From Betaproteobacteria bacterium (GTDB lineage: Bacteria; Pseudomonadota; Gammaproteobacteria; Burkholderiales; Casimicrobiaceae): a stretch of DNA of 62,139 nucleotides. The stretch covers positions 1-62,139 of the forward strand of contig JADKEV010000037.1 of NCBI GenBank assembly GCA_016717855.1. Direction: 5' to 3'. A program made the position numbers and the translations under genes. Under the pieces are notes generated by a model. The model searched no databases. It saw only the letters and a program-made list of their open reading frames with translations, and was not told the DNA's origin. Shown piece by piece: positions 1 to 11,819 of this stretch (positions are counted from its first letter, which is position 1; each line of letters opens with the position of its first letter).

Positions 1-48
1 CATCGCCAACTGATGCCATTGCAACACTCAAGTCGTCGCTCACCGTGA
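1..48 (+). CDS. possible 3' end of an upstream gene (partial)
   Basis: Frame 1 is open from the window edge to a TGA at 46-48, giving 15 codons. The stop overlaps the GTG start of the next gene in the usual GTGA coupling. This suggests the cluster begins before the window. The fragment is far too short for any functional call. Confidence 0.3.
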   Translation, partial: HRQLMPLQHSSRRSP

Positions 49-829
49 GCAATGTCCCGGCGACGCCGCTCCCGGAAATCGGCGAGTTTGCACGATCCGG
101 TCATGTCACCTGGAATCGGGTGCTGATAGCCCTCGCCGCGTACTTCGCCGCGGCGGGTCTGGGAGTCATGTTCTTCTCGTCCTTGCCAATGTTGCTGCTG
201 ATGCCAATGGTGGCAACCATGGCAATCCTGGCGATGTTGCACTCCGTGCGGCCGCCACCAGAACTGGTCGTTTGGAGCGAGGGCGAGTCTGGCGCGCAGG
301 TCGCCCGATACCAGGCCTGGCAGCAATTCCCCGGACTCGTTCGCGGTCACCACGCCGCGTGCCGGTATTGCAGGATCTCGCCTCCGCGCGTTCGTGCGAG
401 CCGACACTACCAATGCGATTCGACTTCGATGCGAGCCGTGGACGCGCGACGATTGCCGAATTCGATACGCGCCTGTTTCAGCAGATCTCACTCTGCTATT
501 CGGGCCGTTTCCCGCTGGATAGGGCGATCGCGATTGAAGCGCGCCAGGGAGGTTTGCTCAACGTCCGAAATGCGGGAAGGGTGGCCTGGCCAAACGGCGT
601 GCTCCTGGCAGGCGGCCTCGTCCATGATCTGCCCGCCCTCAGTCCCGGCGCCAGCACGATTATCCGCGTCCACACCGGCAAGCCGCTTCGGGATGCTCTG
701 ATGCGAACCGCGATGGCGCGAACGAGGGTTGACGGCGCGGCCGCGCTGTGGGAGCTCGAACCTGGTGGTATGGCAGGCGCCCAGGTCGAAGCGAACGGAT
801 GGCTCCTCGTTTCCATTCCGCCCTCATGA
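45..829 (+). CDS. membrane protein, frameshifted, unknown function
   Basis: I do not recognise this protein. It starts at GTG 45 (residues MSNVPATPLP) and shows two adjoining hydrophobic segments at about residues 25-45 and 47-65, typical of a membrane anchor. The frame of the first ~85 residues breaks around 300-370. A second frame then runs cleanly to the TGA at 827-829 with a soluble beta-rich-looking region (for example FDTRLFQQISLCYSGRFPL). The stop overlaps the ATG of the next gene (ATGA at 826-829), which indicates translational coupling. It heads a run leading to the MoxR ATPase, so a role in that membrane/VWA system is a fair inference, but nothing in the sequence gives an activity. 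One indel in the sequence would account for the split. Confidence 0.45.
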
Positions 830-1311
830 CCGAAGCGCCGACCCATCGCCTGGCCGCGATGACCGGTCTCGCGCTCGCAGCCGCCATCGCGGTCTGGTGG
901 CTGGGCAGCACCCGGCTCGCCCTCGACCATGGGGCGGACGCGGGCCGTAGCGGAGCGGACGCGCTGCACGCGCTGTTGCTCATCCGCGGCACGACGCTCG
1001 CAATGCTGAGCGTGCGCGTGGGCGCTGCACGCGGGTGGCGTCCGGGTGTAACGGCAGGGCTGGGGCTGATCACGCCTTCGTGGCCCTTGGTGGCTCTTGC
1101 ATGGTCGGCCAGTGCGACGTCGTTGACGCACGTGGCACTGGCGGAGCTACTGCTGCTGGCCGAAAGCGCTGCGCTGCCACTGATTGGAGTGGGCTTACGC
1201 CAATCACTGCGAAGGGCTGAACTCGCGGTTGTCCTGGGAACGGGCATCGGGACCGCAGTAGCAGTGTCAGTGTGGGTCGCTTGTGGCCTTTGGCGCGCTC
1301 CATTGGCCTGA
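826..1311 (+). CDS. small polytopic membrane protein, unknown function
   Basis: This 161-residue protein starts at ATG 826, overlapping the previous stop by 4 bp. It is strongly hydrophobic, with likely membrane spans near residues 13-30, 75-95, 100-120 and 135-157, and no soluble domain. I do not recognise a family. Its place between another small membrane protein and a membrane-anchored protein upstream of moxR suggests a membrane component of the MoxR/DUF58/VWA cluster. Such clusters often carry small unnamed integral membrane genes. Unlike most neighbours, this one reads through without a frame break. Confidence 0.5.
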   Translation: MTEAPTHRLAAMTGLALAAAIAVWWLGSTRLALDHGADAGRSGADALHALLLIRGTTLAMLSVRVGAARGWRPGVTAGLGLITPSWPLVALAWSASATSLTHVALAELLLLAESAALPLIGVGLRQSLRRAELAVVLGTGIGTAVAVSVWVACGLWRAPLA

Positions 1312-2422
1312 GTCGCGAATGGACCCTTCCATCGTGCAGTTTCTGCTTGGCGCAGTGCGTCGTCGATTGTATGCGAAGGAACTCTTCGCTGCCGTTCGTC
1401 TGGCGATGTGGGGCACGGCCGGGCTGGTGCTGCTCGCCGTGGCCGTGCACCTGGCAGCCCGATCCGTCCCCTTCGCTGCGGTCCTGTCCGCAAACATCGT
1501 GCTGTGGGCTTCGATGCTGGCCAGGGCTGGAATGCGGCGTCCCTGCCGATTCCGTCTGCGCACTTTGGGCGGACCGTCATCTTGGCGGGGCATCCGCATT
1601 CGCCACGTTGCTCGAAGTGCGCAGGAGCACGTCGCAAGTGCCGAACGAACAGGCCTGGCGGTGGCTCGAAGGTTGGGCGGCGGCGAGGGTGCCCCATGCC
1701 CTGCGTCTCCTCGCCGAGCAACGAGATTCCCCGCGCCTGTCCCGGCCGCTCACTTCGATGCTGTTATGCACCGCCCTTGCGACACTCGTCCTGACGCTGC
1801 CGGACCTCACTCCTTCCTCGCGGCATGAACTCGCCGCGTCCCTGGCTCCAGGCGTCGCCGATCGCACGACACCGGATACCCGCCCGCCCATGGCCACAGA
1901 ACTTGTCAGTGAACTTGCTGACGCGTTGCGCTCCGCTGCTTCGCGTCGCTCGGCGGACGGGCGCGACGCCGGCCGAGCGCGAGCGGGGGGCCCTGGCGAA
2001 AGCAGCGACGGCAACGGGTCACGGATGGCCCAGCCCGAAGCAGAGCCACCGCAAGGCGTGCGCGTGATCGCGAGGGAGTCGCTTCCTGGCGCTCCCGTTG
2101 AGGCGGCGCCTGCGCCTGGAGCAGCACCTGGTTCCGGCGCCGGTTCGGGCCGCGACGCTGGCGACAGCCGGGATGATCGCGCTGCTGCTGGCGTTTCGCT
2201 GGTCCTGCGGGGTACACTGCAGCAGCAAGGACGCGAGTCGAGCGCGGAGCGTATGTCGCCGGAGAGACAGGCTGACATGGACCAGCCGGCGACGTTCGAT
2301 GACGACCTTTCTACGCAGCGGGCGGCGATGGTGCGAGCAGATGCCGCTCCGGCCGCTGCGACACCTCCCCCGGCCACAGAGTTCACGCGGCTCACCCCGA
2401 CCGAGGCGACCTATGTACAAGC

Positions 2423-3438
<1,016 letters not shown>

Positions 3439-3457
<19 letters not shown>

Positions 3458-4341
3458 TCCGGGCTGCGCTGCCGAGCGAGCCGGAACTGCGCACTTTCGC
3501 GCGCGCGGCAGCGCACCTGCTTGACCGAGCGGCTGCCGCGCTCGCCGGGCCTGCGCGGGTCGTCGGCGCCGGGCCGGCGTCGGCCTCCAGCACCTCGATC
3601 ACCGCGACTACTTCCCCGGCGACGACGTCCGCCACATCGACTGGCGGCAGACGGCAAGGCGCCGGCGACCGATCATCCGCCGGTTCGAATCCGAATCGGT
3701 GTCCGACTGGATCATCCTGCTTGACGCCAGCTCGTCCATGGCGGTGCACGGCGCGGCCAAATGGCAGGCGGCGGTGCAGGTGGCCGCCGCGCTGAGCTTT
3801 GCGCTGCTCGAACTCGGCCATCGGGTGGGATTGCTGGCCTTTGGCGGGCGCGTGCTCTCGGAGTTTCCGCGCGGGCGCGGGCAACACCACTACGCTGCGC
3901 TCGCGCGCTACTTGCATCGCTGCAGCCCCCGCGCGCCGGCGAGGGGTCCGAACTCGGTGTTTGTGCGCGGCACGTGCACGGCGCCGCTTCGGTCTTTACC
4001 ATCAGCGATTTCCTGGCGAACGACGAGATGCGTCGCGACCTCGGCGTTCTGCTCCAGCGCTGCACCGCATTACACGCATTGCAGGTGCAGCGATTCGCCG
4101 AGACCGAACTGCGGCTGGCGGGCGACTTCGACCTCGTGGACGCCGAGAGCGGCGCGCGGATGCAGCCGGGCGCCGGCGGATGCGCAAGCCAACGCGCTCG
4201 CGGCCGGCGAGCGCGCCGCCATGACGGCCCGGCTGCGCAGTTCTGCCTGCGCGCAGCGGCATCGCCTTCACCGACTGGAATATCGCGCAGCCGTGGCGCA
4301 CGCTGCTTCGACACCTGATTCGGGCGCGCGCCATTTGCTGA
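3439..4341 (+). CDS. DUF58 / VWA-like protein, frameshifted
   Basis: This is the usual partner of MoxR. The diagnostic DUF58 block is visible in one frame around 3600-3720: HRDYFPGDDVRHIDW, then RPIIRRFESE, then DWIILLDASSSM, which is a VWA MIDAS-like DxSxS. Later pieces lie in other frames: FTISDFLANDEMRRDLGVLL near 4000-4060, and a C-terminal end RSGIAFTDWNIAQPWRTLL near 4250-4310. It stops at TGA 4339-4341. The expected length of about 300 residues is met, so the gene is complete in extent but broken by at least three indels (near 3560, 3940 and 4190). The next gene starts inside its last codons. DUF58 proteins are thought to act with MoxR, but their biochemistry is poorly known. Confidence 0.72.
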
Positions 4342-5884
4342 GCTTGGTCACGCCCGTGTGGCTGCTCGGCTCATGCTGCTGCCGGTTATTCGATGGCTGC
4401 ATCGCGGAGGACCACAGCAACGCGCGGTGCCCGTGTCCCGCCTGGATCTCTGGCGGCACTCGGCTGCAAGCAGTCCCGCCGCAGGGGAACGCCGGCCTCC
4501 CGACCCCGCGTGGCGGCGCCGTGCGCTGCTGACTGCGCTGCTGGTGATCGCGCTGGCCGAACCGCAGTGGCATTCGTCGCGGGCGCGCATCACCGTCTGG
4601 CTGGACGATTCGCTGCACATGCTCACGCGCGAGGACGGCACCACGCGGCTGGACGCGGGCTGGGCGGCGCTGCAGGCACAGCTGGCCGCCAGCGGGCCGG
4701 CCGAGGTCGAACTGCGATCGCTCGGCGACCCCTGGCACACCAGGGCGCGCTCCGGCGCCGCGACCGCTGGCCGCCGTGGCTGCCGAGGCCGGGCGGAAGG
4801 AACCCGGCCCGCCGCCTGAGGCCCTGCTGTCGCGCGACCACCTGCATTGGCTGCTGACCGACGGGCACGGACGCCTCGCTGCTCGACTGGCCTGGCGACA
4901 TGCGTCCGGACCACATCATCCAGGTGGCCAGCGTCACGCGCAACGCCGGGCTGGAGCGGCTGTCGGCGCGGCGCAACCTGGGGCGACCCGCAGCAATGCG
5001 ATCTGCTGGTCAAGGTCACCAACGGCGGCAATGCCGTCGAAACGCGCGAGGTCGTCGTCACCGACGCCAGGGGCGAGGCAGGGCGACCCGACCCTCGCCG
5101 GGACGGGCCGCACTGGTGACTGGCGGCTGACTCCCGGCATCGGCCAGAGTTCGCGCCGCGCTGCAGCCGGGCGACGCGCTGGCCGAAGACGACGGGATCG
5201 CTGGACCTCGCCCGCTGCGCCGCGGCGCCTGGCGCCGATGCGGCGTGTCCTCGGCTGCTGCTGGCCGCGGCGCGCCCACCCCCGCCCTTGCCCGGGTCGC
5301 GGAGCGCCGAGTGCCGAGGCCGCCTCGACTGCGGCACGCGTGCGCACTGCCGCGCTGCCGACGATCCAGGCGCTGGCGGATCGCCCACCGGCGCGGCCGC
5401 GGCATCGCTTCGCTGGTCATCATTCGCCGGAATCGCGCCGCATCAGGCTGGACGCCGAACGGCTGCGGGTCACGGCGCGGCTCCAGGCCAGCGCGCGGAC
5501 ATGGTGCTGCTTGCCGCCGGCGACGAGCCCCTGATCATCAGCCGCGACGGGCCGCCGCAAAGCAGTCGAGACCTCGCTGGACTTCGGTGCGCGGAGCCGG
5601 CGCCCGGCTGCAGATTCCGCTGCTGCTGAACCTGATGCTCGAGCAGCTCCTGGGCGGCCGCCTGCTCGATGATCGCGATGGCGGACCGCGGCCCGGGCAT
5701 CTGCGACGTCGTTCCTCAGGGGGCGCGCCCGCATCGGCCTGATCTGGCGCGGCCACCGGGTCGCACGCCACGCGCGATCGCGCAGGCGCTGCTGCTGGCG
5801 GCGCTGGCGCTGCTGTGGGAAATCGTCGCGCTCGGCCGGCAGCGGTACCGGTTGTCGGCGTGCGCGGGTGCGGATTCGAATTGA
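4335..5884 (+). CDS. BatA-type membrane protein with aerotolerance N-terminus, heavily frameshifted
   Basis: The N-terminus has the pattern of BatA/aerotolerance-type proteins: a hydrophobic segment beginning LLSLVTPVWLLG, a second one (LMLLPVIRWLHRGG) in the neighbouring frame, then RRRALLTALLVIALAEPQW. The probable start is TTG 4335, overlapping the DUF58 stop. Downstream, protein-like segments appear in all three frames: LLVKVTNGGNAVETREVVV near 5000-5060, MVLLAAGDEPLIISRDGPP near 5500-5560, IPLLLNLMLEQLLGGRLL near 5620-5670. A C-terminal membrane span (QALLLAALALLWEIVALGRQ) precedes the TGA at 5882-5884. At least six indels are needed to restore one frame. It could be a true pseudogene, but dense errors in the assembly are equally possible. 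Confidence 0.5.
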
Positions 5885-8375
5885 ACGCGGGTGATTCCAG
5901 GATCCCGGCGGCGATGGCGCTGCAGTTGGCGGCGCTCGCGGTGCTTACGCTGGCGCTGCTGGGGTTCTCCTGGCTCGATCCCGCAGTCAGGCCGCCTGGC
6001 TGGTGCTGGTCGACCGTTCGCAGAGCGTGCCGCGGGCCGGCGGCGATGCCGCGGTCGCGAACGTCGGGCGCGCCGCGGGCGGCCGGCAGCGGCGACCTGC
6101 AACTGATCGAATTCGCCGGACAGGCCTGCCCCGCGCCGTCAAGCGCGGCCGACGCCGCCGGCCTGGACCTCGAGCCGTCGGCGACCACATCGAGGACGGC
6201 GCTGCAGGCGGCATTGGCTGCACATGCCGGCGGCCTTTGCCAGCGTCGTCCTTATCTCGGACGGCCACGCGAACGCCGGCGACGCGGCGCGCGCGCTGCC
6301 CGCCATGCGCGGCCGGCTTGCCGTTGCAATGGATCGCCGTCGGGCGGCCGGCGCCCGAGGCGCGCATCGCCGGACGCGGCTCGGACCGTGCGACGGCCGG
6401 CCAGCGGATCCGCCTCATCGTGCAAGTGGCGGGCTCGATCGGCCCCTGGCGCGTCACGGCCACCGCCCGCACCGCAACCGGCGAATCGCAGGCAGCCGCC
6501 CGCGCCGGAGCCGGCGCGGCGCGGACGCTCGAGCTCGATGCCCGCCCGGCGCCGCGCGCATGGTGGACCTGGCGCTCGAGGACACCGCCACCGGGCGCGC
6601 GCTCGACCGCGTGGCCCGATGCCGCCCTGGTCGACGTCCGGCCGCGCGCCGCAATCCTGTACGCCGGGGGCCGGCCGGACCGCTATCGCGCAGCCTGCTC
6701 CGGGGCGGCTGGTCGCTGCATGCGGTCCGCGCCACCCAGCTCGACGCCTGGCCGACGGCCTGGGCGGCTACCGGGCGGTGGTGCTCGACGATCTTGCCGT
6801 TTCCGACGCCGGCCCGCGCTTCTGGAGCGCGCTCGCGTCCGCCGTGCAGAACCGCGGCCTCGGGCTCATGGTCCTGGGCGGCGAGCGTTCGTTCTCCGGC
6901 GGTGGATATCGAGGCTCGACGCTCGAATCGGTGCTGCCCGTGTCCTCGGAGCCGGCGGCACTCGATCAGCCCGCGAGCATCGTGTTCGCGGTGGACAAAT
7001 CCGGGCAGCATGGGCCAGGGCAGCGGCGGCGTCGATCGCTTCCAGCTGGCCCAGCGCGCGGTGCTGGAGACCGCGCGCGGTCTCACCGAGCGCGATGCGC
7101 TCGGCCTGGTGGTCTTCGACGCGGAGCCGCGCGTATTGATTCCGCTCGGCCCGGCCGGGCCGGGACGCTGGCGCTGGCGCGCGATTGGCCGGCAAGCCCC
7201 AAGGCGGCACAAAGTTCGCGCCGGCGCTCGAGGCGGCGATCGACGAGCTGGAGCGCACGGCTGCTGGGCGCCGCCTGCTGATCCTGGTCACCGACGGATT
7301 CGTCGACGACGCGCCGCTCGCGGAGCTGCGCGCGCGGCTCGAACGCTCACGCATCGAGACGATTGCGCTGGCCGTCGGGCCGGATGCCGACGTTGCCGCC
7401 CTGGAACGATTGGTCGGCGCAGGGGCAGGTCTTGTGTTGCGTGCGCACCAGGCGGCCGAGCTGCCACTGGTCATGCGTTCCGGGCTTGAGCGCCGGCGAG
7501 CGCGCGTCGAGCGCGGCCCGATTGCCGTCGAGCAGCGTCAGGCGCTGCCCTTTGCGCCCAGATTGCTGAAAGACTGGCCAGCCATCTCGGCCTACGCAGT
7601 CACCCGGTCCCAGCCCCACGCATCCGTCGCCGTGCAGAGCCGCCGCGGCGATCCGCTCATCGCCTTCCAGCGCTCCGGTCAGGGCCGCGTCGTCGCCGTG
7701 ACCGCGGGGCTGGGACATTGGGCTCCGCAGTGGCTGCAGTGGCGAGAGTGGCCGCGGCTCGCAGGTGGTCTGACCGAGTGGATCAGCGGCGCGCCGCAGG
7801 CCGGAGCGCTCGCGCTGGCGGTGGCGGATCTTCCTGCCGGGCTGCAGATCGAGGCCGATCTCCCAGCCGGATGGAATCCGCGATCGGGATGGCATGTCGA
7901 TCACGGTGACAACACCTGCTGCGCAAAACTGGTTGGTGTCCGCGGACGAAGTCGCCCCGGCCGGCTCCGAGCGGCGCTGCCCGACGCCGGCCCCGGCCTG
8001 TACGCATTCCTGGTATCGACTTCGCTCGGCACGCAGCGGCAATTGCACCTTCGGCGCAATAGGACGGAGAATGAGGCTTGGGGCACAAACCCGGCGCTGG
8101 ACGCGTGGCGGACCGCCGGACTCGTCAGCGATTGGGACCCGGGGTTCCTTGCGCAGCACCGCGACAGCATCCGGGCGCGCCGTCCGCTCGATCGCTCGCT
8201 GATTGGGTTCGCACCCGCGCTCTTTCTGGCGGGCGTTCTGGTCGACCGCGCGAGGCTAAGCAAGACAGCACCAGTACTCACGCAGTGGTTGCGCGGCGTC
8301 GCCCGGGCATCACGGCGAGAGGTGAAAGTCGGTGCGAGTACCGCAGCCGCCCGCACCGTCGATGAAATGGCTTGA
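5881..8375 (+). CDS. large membrane protein with VWA (MIDAS) domain, frameshifted 5' half
   Basis: The start is probably TTG 5881, overlapping the previous TGA. The N-terminus has two hydrophobic segments (residues ~12-30) and then WLVLVDRSQSVPRA in the neighbouring frame, a first VWA-like strand. A second VWA domain follows: SIVFAVDKSG, then SMGQG one frame over. The full MIDAS motif DKSGSMG is rebuilt across a single extra base near 7002. The region from 7185 to 8375 is one clean frame containing LLILVTDGFVDDAPLAEL and a C-terminal membrane span (LIGFAPALFLAGVLVD). The layout (two N-terminal spans, VWA, amidotransferase-like middle, C-terminal span) is that of the large last gene of MoxR-DUF58-BatA clusters. 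The function of this class is not established. The first half carries four or more indels. Confidence 0.62.
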
Positions 8376-8485
8376 CAGTGCGTCTTCGGCGCATTAGGCT
8401 TTGATTATGCTAGCGGGTTTTCGGGGCTGTTGGGGCCGCAGGGACCTTTGAGAAGTCCGTATTGCGAATCAAGAGGAGCGTATCA

Positions 8486-10499
8486 ATGGGTAAGAATCAG
8501 ACTCTGTGGTGCCGGGCCCTCACGTTGATTGGGCTCGTGGGTATATTGGAGTTCGCCGTCGGCGTCACAGTCGCCTCGGCGACCACGCTGATCATGCCGA
8601 ACCGCGACGCTCTTATGGCAGTAAACATGGTCGTATGGGGCAACACGACCCAGGCCAACGGCACGGCGTACTCGCTCAGCTGTGGGGACGCAAGCGCTCC
8701 GATCGCCGGGACCGTTGCCGACCAGTCGTATATTCCTCGAACCTGCAATTACGCCACCGCAGGGGTCTTCTCCGCGACGCTGACGGTGGGCGCCGAGGTG
8801 GCGACCGCGCAAGTCACCGTGTGGGACTCCACTCTTCTTTCGCCCTTCCAGCTTCGCGCCATAAACGTCAACATGGCGATCGAGAATGGCCTGCGTTATT
8901 TCTATTTCAGCCAGTTCAACCGCGCGGCGAGGTTCGGCACGAACATGACCTCGTGGCGCAGCGCAACTGGTAGCGATAACAACACGAACTCGTTCAGTGC
9001 TCTCGCCCTGCTGGCCATCCAAAACCATGGGCACGCGGTCAACGCTCCAGCCACGGACATCTTTCAGCCGGTCGTCCAGAATGGCTTGAACTGGCTGTTC
9101 GACAACGCCGTGCAGAAGGATCTGACTCCCCTGCAGCGAAGGCGGTGCCGTCCCGGCGATGAATCCCTGCGTCGCCGTGCCGGCCCCGGCGAACACCGGT
9201 CTTGCTGCCCCCTCCCGGCGACGATGCGTACGCCACGCCGATCTTCGCAGCGGCGATCGGGGCGACCACGGCCGCTGTGCCGGCACGCACGGTGGCTGCG
9301 GGGCTCGGCTCGGCAAACGCTAACTTTGTCGCGGGCAAGACCTATGCGGAAGTCCTGCAGCGCTTGGTCAATACGGTGGCCTGGGGCCAGAGCGACGGGC
9401 CTAACCACTTCGGTTGGATCTACGACCTGAATGACAGCAACAGCGCGGACGGCTCGACGCTGGGCTGGGCGTTGCTTGGTTTGGAGATCGCCCAGGCGGC
9501 CGGGGCGACGATACCCGCGGAGTTGAAGACCCGGCTGGCGACGATGCTCACGGCCGCGTTGAACACCGATGGTACTTTGGACTATTTCGCTGACGGCAAC
9601 CCGGCTTCCGACAATAGCGTGAACGTGGCGAAGACCGGGACCGCGTTGCAGGGCCTCGCTTTCACCGGAGCGCCGCCCACCGACCCTCGGGTCGTCGCTG
9701 CAGTCGCCTACATCACGCGTAACTGGAGCGCCGAGGTGAATGCCCAGAGCTTCAAGTGCGGAGCCGGGACCCCTACCACTTGGAACAAGGGTTGCGGCTA
9801 CGGGATGTTCAACACCTTCAAGGGGTTGCGGCTCAACGGCATTCAAACGCTGCCCGGCATCGGCCGGGCCGCGGGGCCCGGCCCGATTCCCGCCGATGAT
9901 TGGTACGCGGACTATGTCGACAACCTGGTCGCGAATCAGAACAATCCGACGAGTGCGACCGGCGGGGAATGGTCAGAAACTGCTGCAAACCCGATGGGCT
10001 GGTCGTGCTGTGAGTCAGACACGACGGGCATCACCGCGCTGGCAGAGTTGATCCTCGCTACCACGGCGTTCGTGCAGCCGACCACCCTCACGCTCGCGCC
10101 GGCGACCGGGACGGGTCCGGTTGGCACTACTCCATCGTCACCGCCACCGCGTCGACTGCTGGCGGATCTCCCGCGCCTGGCGTTACTGTGACGTTCACGT
10201 TGATTGCGGGTCCGAACGCCGGCCCGGCCATCTGTTCGGAGACCGGGAGCAACACGAATACCACCGATAGCAACGGCCAAGCGGTTTGTACCTACACGGA
10301 CACCAACGGCGCGGGCACAGACCAGATCCAGGCCAGCACCGGGCAACTGCTGTCGAACGTTGTGACCATGATTTGGGGCGTCACCGTGATTCCGACGATT
10401 CCGACCCTGTCGGAGTGGGCCCTGCTCGTCATGGCGGGATTGCTAGTGCTCGTCAGCCTATGGGCGCTCCTCCGTCGCCGGAAAGGTCGCATGGGCTGA
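8486..10499 (+). CDS. secreted Ig-like protein with IPTL-CTERM sorting signal, frameshifted
   Basis: The start ATG 8486 follows AAGAGGAG by 7 bases. Residues 1-32 form a signal peptide (GLVGILEFAVGVTVASA). The C-terminus is a textbook IPTL-CTERM tail: IPTLSEWALLVMAG, a membrane span, then RRRKGR. In Betaproteobacteria such tails mark exported proteins processed by a rhombosortase/exosortase-like system. Before it lies an Ig-like (Big-1-type) region, VTVTFTLIAGPNAG to TDQIQAS. The centre contains repeated helical segments (LGWALLGLEIAQAAGA, LQGLAFTGAP) of unrecognised fold. Three frame breaks are needed: near 9140, near 9210 (three frames used within 80 bp) and near 10125. A terminator follows immediately. 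It is monocistronic, and no sorting enzyme is in the window. Confidence 0.7.
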
Positions 10500-10529
10500 C
10501 CCGAGGCCCCGCCGCATTCATGCTCGCCA

Positions 10530-10562
10530 CGGGCGGCCCAGCGGGGCCGCCCGTTCGTTTTG
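10530..10562 (+). terminator. rho-independent terminator after the IPTL-CTERM gene
   Basis: A perfect 10-bp GC stem (CGGGCGGCCC at 10530-10539, GGGCCGCCCG at 10544-10553) with a 4-base AGCG loop is followed by TTCGTTTTG. It lies 31 bp after the stop codon, as expected for an intrinsic terminator. Confidence 0.78.
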
Positions 10563-10650
10563 GTGCGCCCGGCAGGGCGCACACGTACTTGGAGGTGAAA
10601 GTCCTCTACACACCTAGCCTGGATTTCCACGTCGGGCAATTTGCCTAACA
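10563..10650 (+). other. 5' stub of a group II intron (truncated)
   Basis: Directly after the terminator T-run the sequence starts GTGCGCCC-GGCA-GGGCGCAC (10563-10582). This is an 8-bp hairpin beginning with the GUGCG 5' end conserved in bacterial group II introns. It is followed by CTTGGAGGTGAAAGTCC, which resembles the next part of intron domain I. Only about 60-90 bases are intron-like. No reverse transcriptase ORF or domain V/VI is present before the transposase debris begins. Insertion immediately downstream of a terminator stem is the known habit of class C introns, but I cannot assign the class from this stub. Confidence 0.5.
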
Positions 10651-10671
10651 CTTGACCGGTTTTCAATGAGT

Positions 10672-11706
10672 TTACGCGCTCATGGTCAGGGTGCGATTGT
10701 CCCACCACGGCACCTTGATTGGCGAGTCCAGAATGCCCGAATCGATAATGATCGGCAGATGGGCGCGGCGATGAAAGTGCACATGCACGTCGCCCGCGGA
10801 GATGCTCACATCGGCAGGCATGTCGATGAGGTCACGGAAGAGGTGGCGCGCCTGGGCGTCGGCGTAGCCGCGCATCTGGCGCGCCAGCAAGCGGTACAGG
10901 CCGCTGGCGATCACCAGCAGCGCCATGTCGAAGTCCACTTTGAGACCGACCGCCGAGGACAGCGCATCCATGTGAAAGAAACGCACGGCATCGGATAGGG
11001 CATTTTCGATGAGCATGCGCTGCGCGTAGTGAGTGATGAGTTTGGCGTGGGTGGCCTGCCGAGCATTGGTCAGCAGGATCGTTGGTTCCTCATGTCCCAG
11101 ATCGAGAATGAATAGTTGGCGGAAGGTGGCGCCGGCCAGGGTGACGGCTTGTTCGAACACGCGCGGGGTCTTGTACTTGCGCGCCGGCACGTCGAGCGTC
11201 ACCCGGCGCCAAGCCGCGGGCGCCAGGTCCGCGGCTTCCGCGAGCAGACTGGCGGAGCGCCGGCGGACAGTGATGAAGTTGATGCCCAGGGCATCGAGCC
11301 GTGCCAGGTGCGCATAGGTGGTCAGGCGCGAATCAAAGACCAGGTGGCGCGGATGCTCGCCGTGGTGCTTCTTCCAGAAGGCAATGAAACGGAAGATTTC
11401 TTCGGCCTCTTCGCCCTTGCGTAGATCAGCGTTCGAGTAGCAGAACGCGTGGCCGGCGGCGTCTTGCGCCAGGAAGGCCAGCACCGCCGGCTGGGCGCGA
11501 CTGCGCATCGACACGTAATGCCGCTCGACCTGCGGGTCCGCTCCGTAGTACGGCACCGAATGGAAATCCAGATTGAACGAAGCGCCGGTAAACAAGGTGT
11601 CCGGCGCCACCGCGCGGTGCCAGGCCGCGAGCAGACTGGTCGTCCTGGCATGGTCGAGGCGGGACGAATACTCCGAGAGATAGCTCTTCTTCGGGATCGC
11701 GTTCAA
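10672..11706 (-). pseudogene. IS4-type DDE transposase, probably N-terminally truncated
   Basis: A 344-residue open frame encodes the catalytic core of a DDE transposase. A DDE-like Asp lies in HLVFDSRLTTYAHLARLD, another strand is LFILDLGHEEPTILLTN, and the IS4 signature Y-x2-R-x3-E appears as YAQRMLIENALSDAVRFF. It lacks the N-terminal DNA-binding region usual for this group. The same frame continues ~22 codons upstream to a TAA, inside a tandem repeat. The element was therefore probably cut at its 5' end when the neighbouring IS1634 arrived. No clear terminal inverted repeats are seen at 10640-10672. The exact IS family is uncertain. Confidence 0.62.
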
Positions 11707-11710
11707 GCCG

Positions 11711-11773
11711 CACTTCGCAGATTCGAAGAGAGACGACGTTACACTCGCGGATTCGAAGGGTAGACGACGTTAA
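11711..11773. repeat. two-unit 31/32-bp tandem repeat at the transposase 5' boundary
   Basis: Units 11711-11741 and 11742-11773 share the pattern CACT-TCGC-GATTCGAAG-AGACGACGTTA with a few substitutions. They sit exactly at the truncated 5' end of the IS4-type transposase and just before the IS1634 element. The repeat may be multiple IS-end/transposase-binding sites or a duplication made during insertion. Confidence 0.6.
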
Positions 11774-11805
11774 GTGCTTGATGAACAAGGCGCTGACCCC
11801 AGAAG

Positions 11806-11819
11806 GTCTTCACTACACG
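11806..11819. repeat. 14-bp direct repeat, left copy (IS1634 flank)
   Basis: GTCTTCACTACACG lies at 11806-11819, overlapping the last codons of the IS1634 transposase. An identical 14-mer in the same orientation lies at 13615-13628 beyond its start codon. The repeat is direct rather than inverted, so these are not simple IS terminal inverted repeats. Confidence 0.6.

Noticed and set aside
8372..8400. TTGACA as the -35 of a promoter for the IPTL-CTERM gene
   Set aside because: No acceptable -10 hexamer lies 16-18 bp downstream, and the hexamer overlaps the previous stop codon. It was not convincing enough to list.
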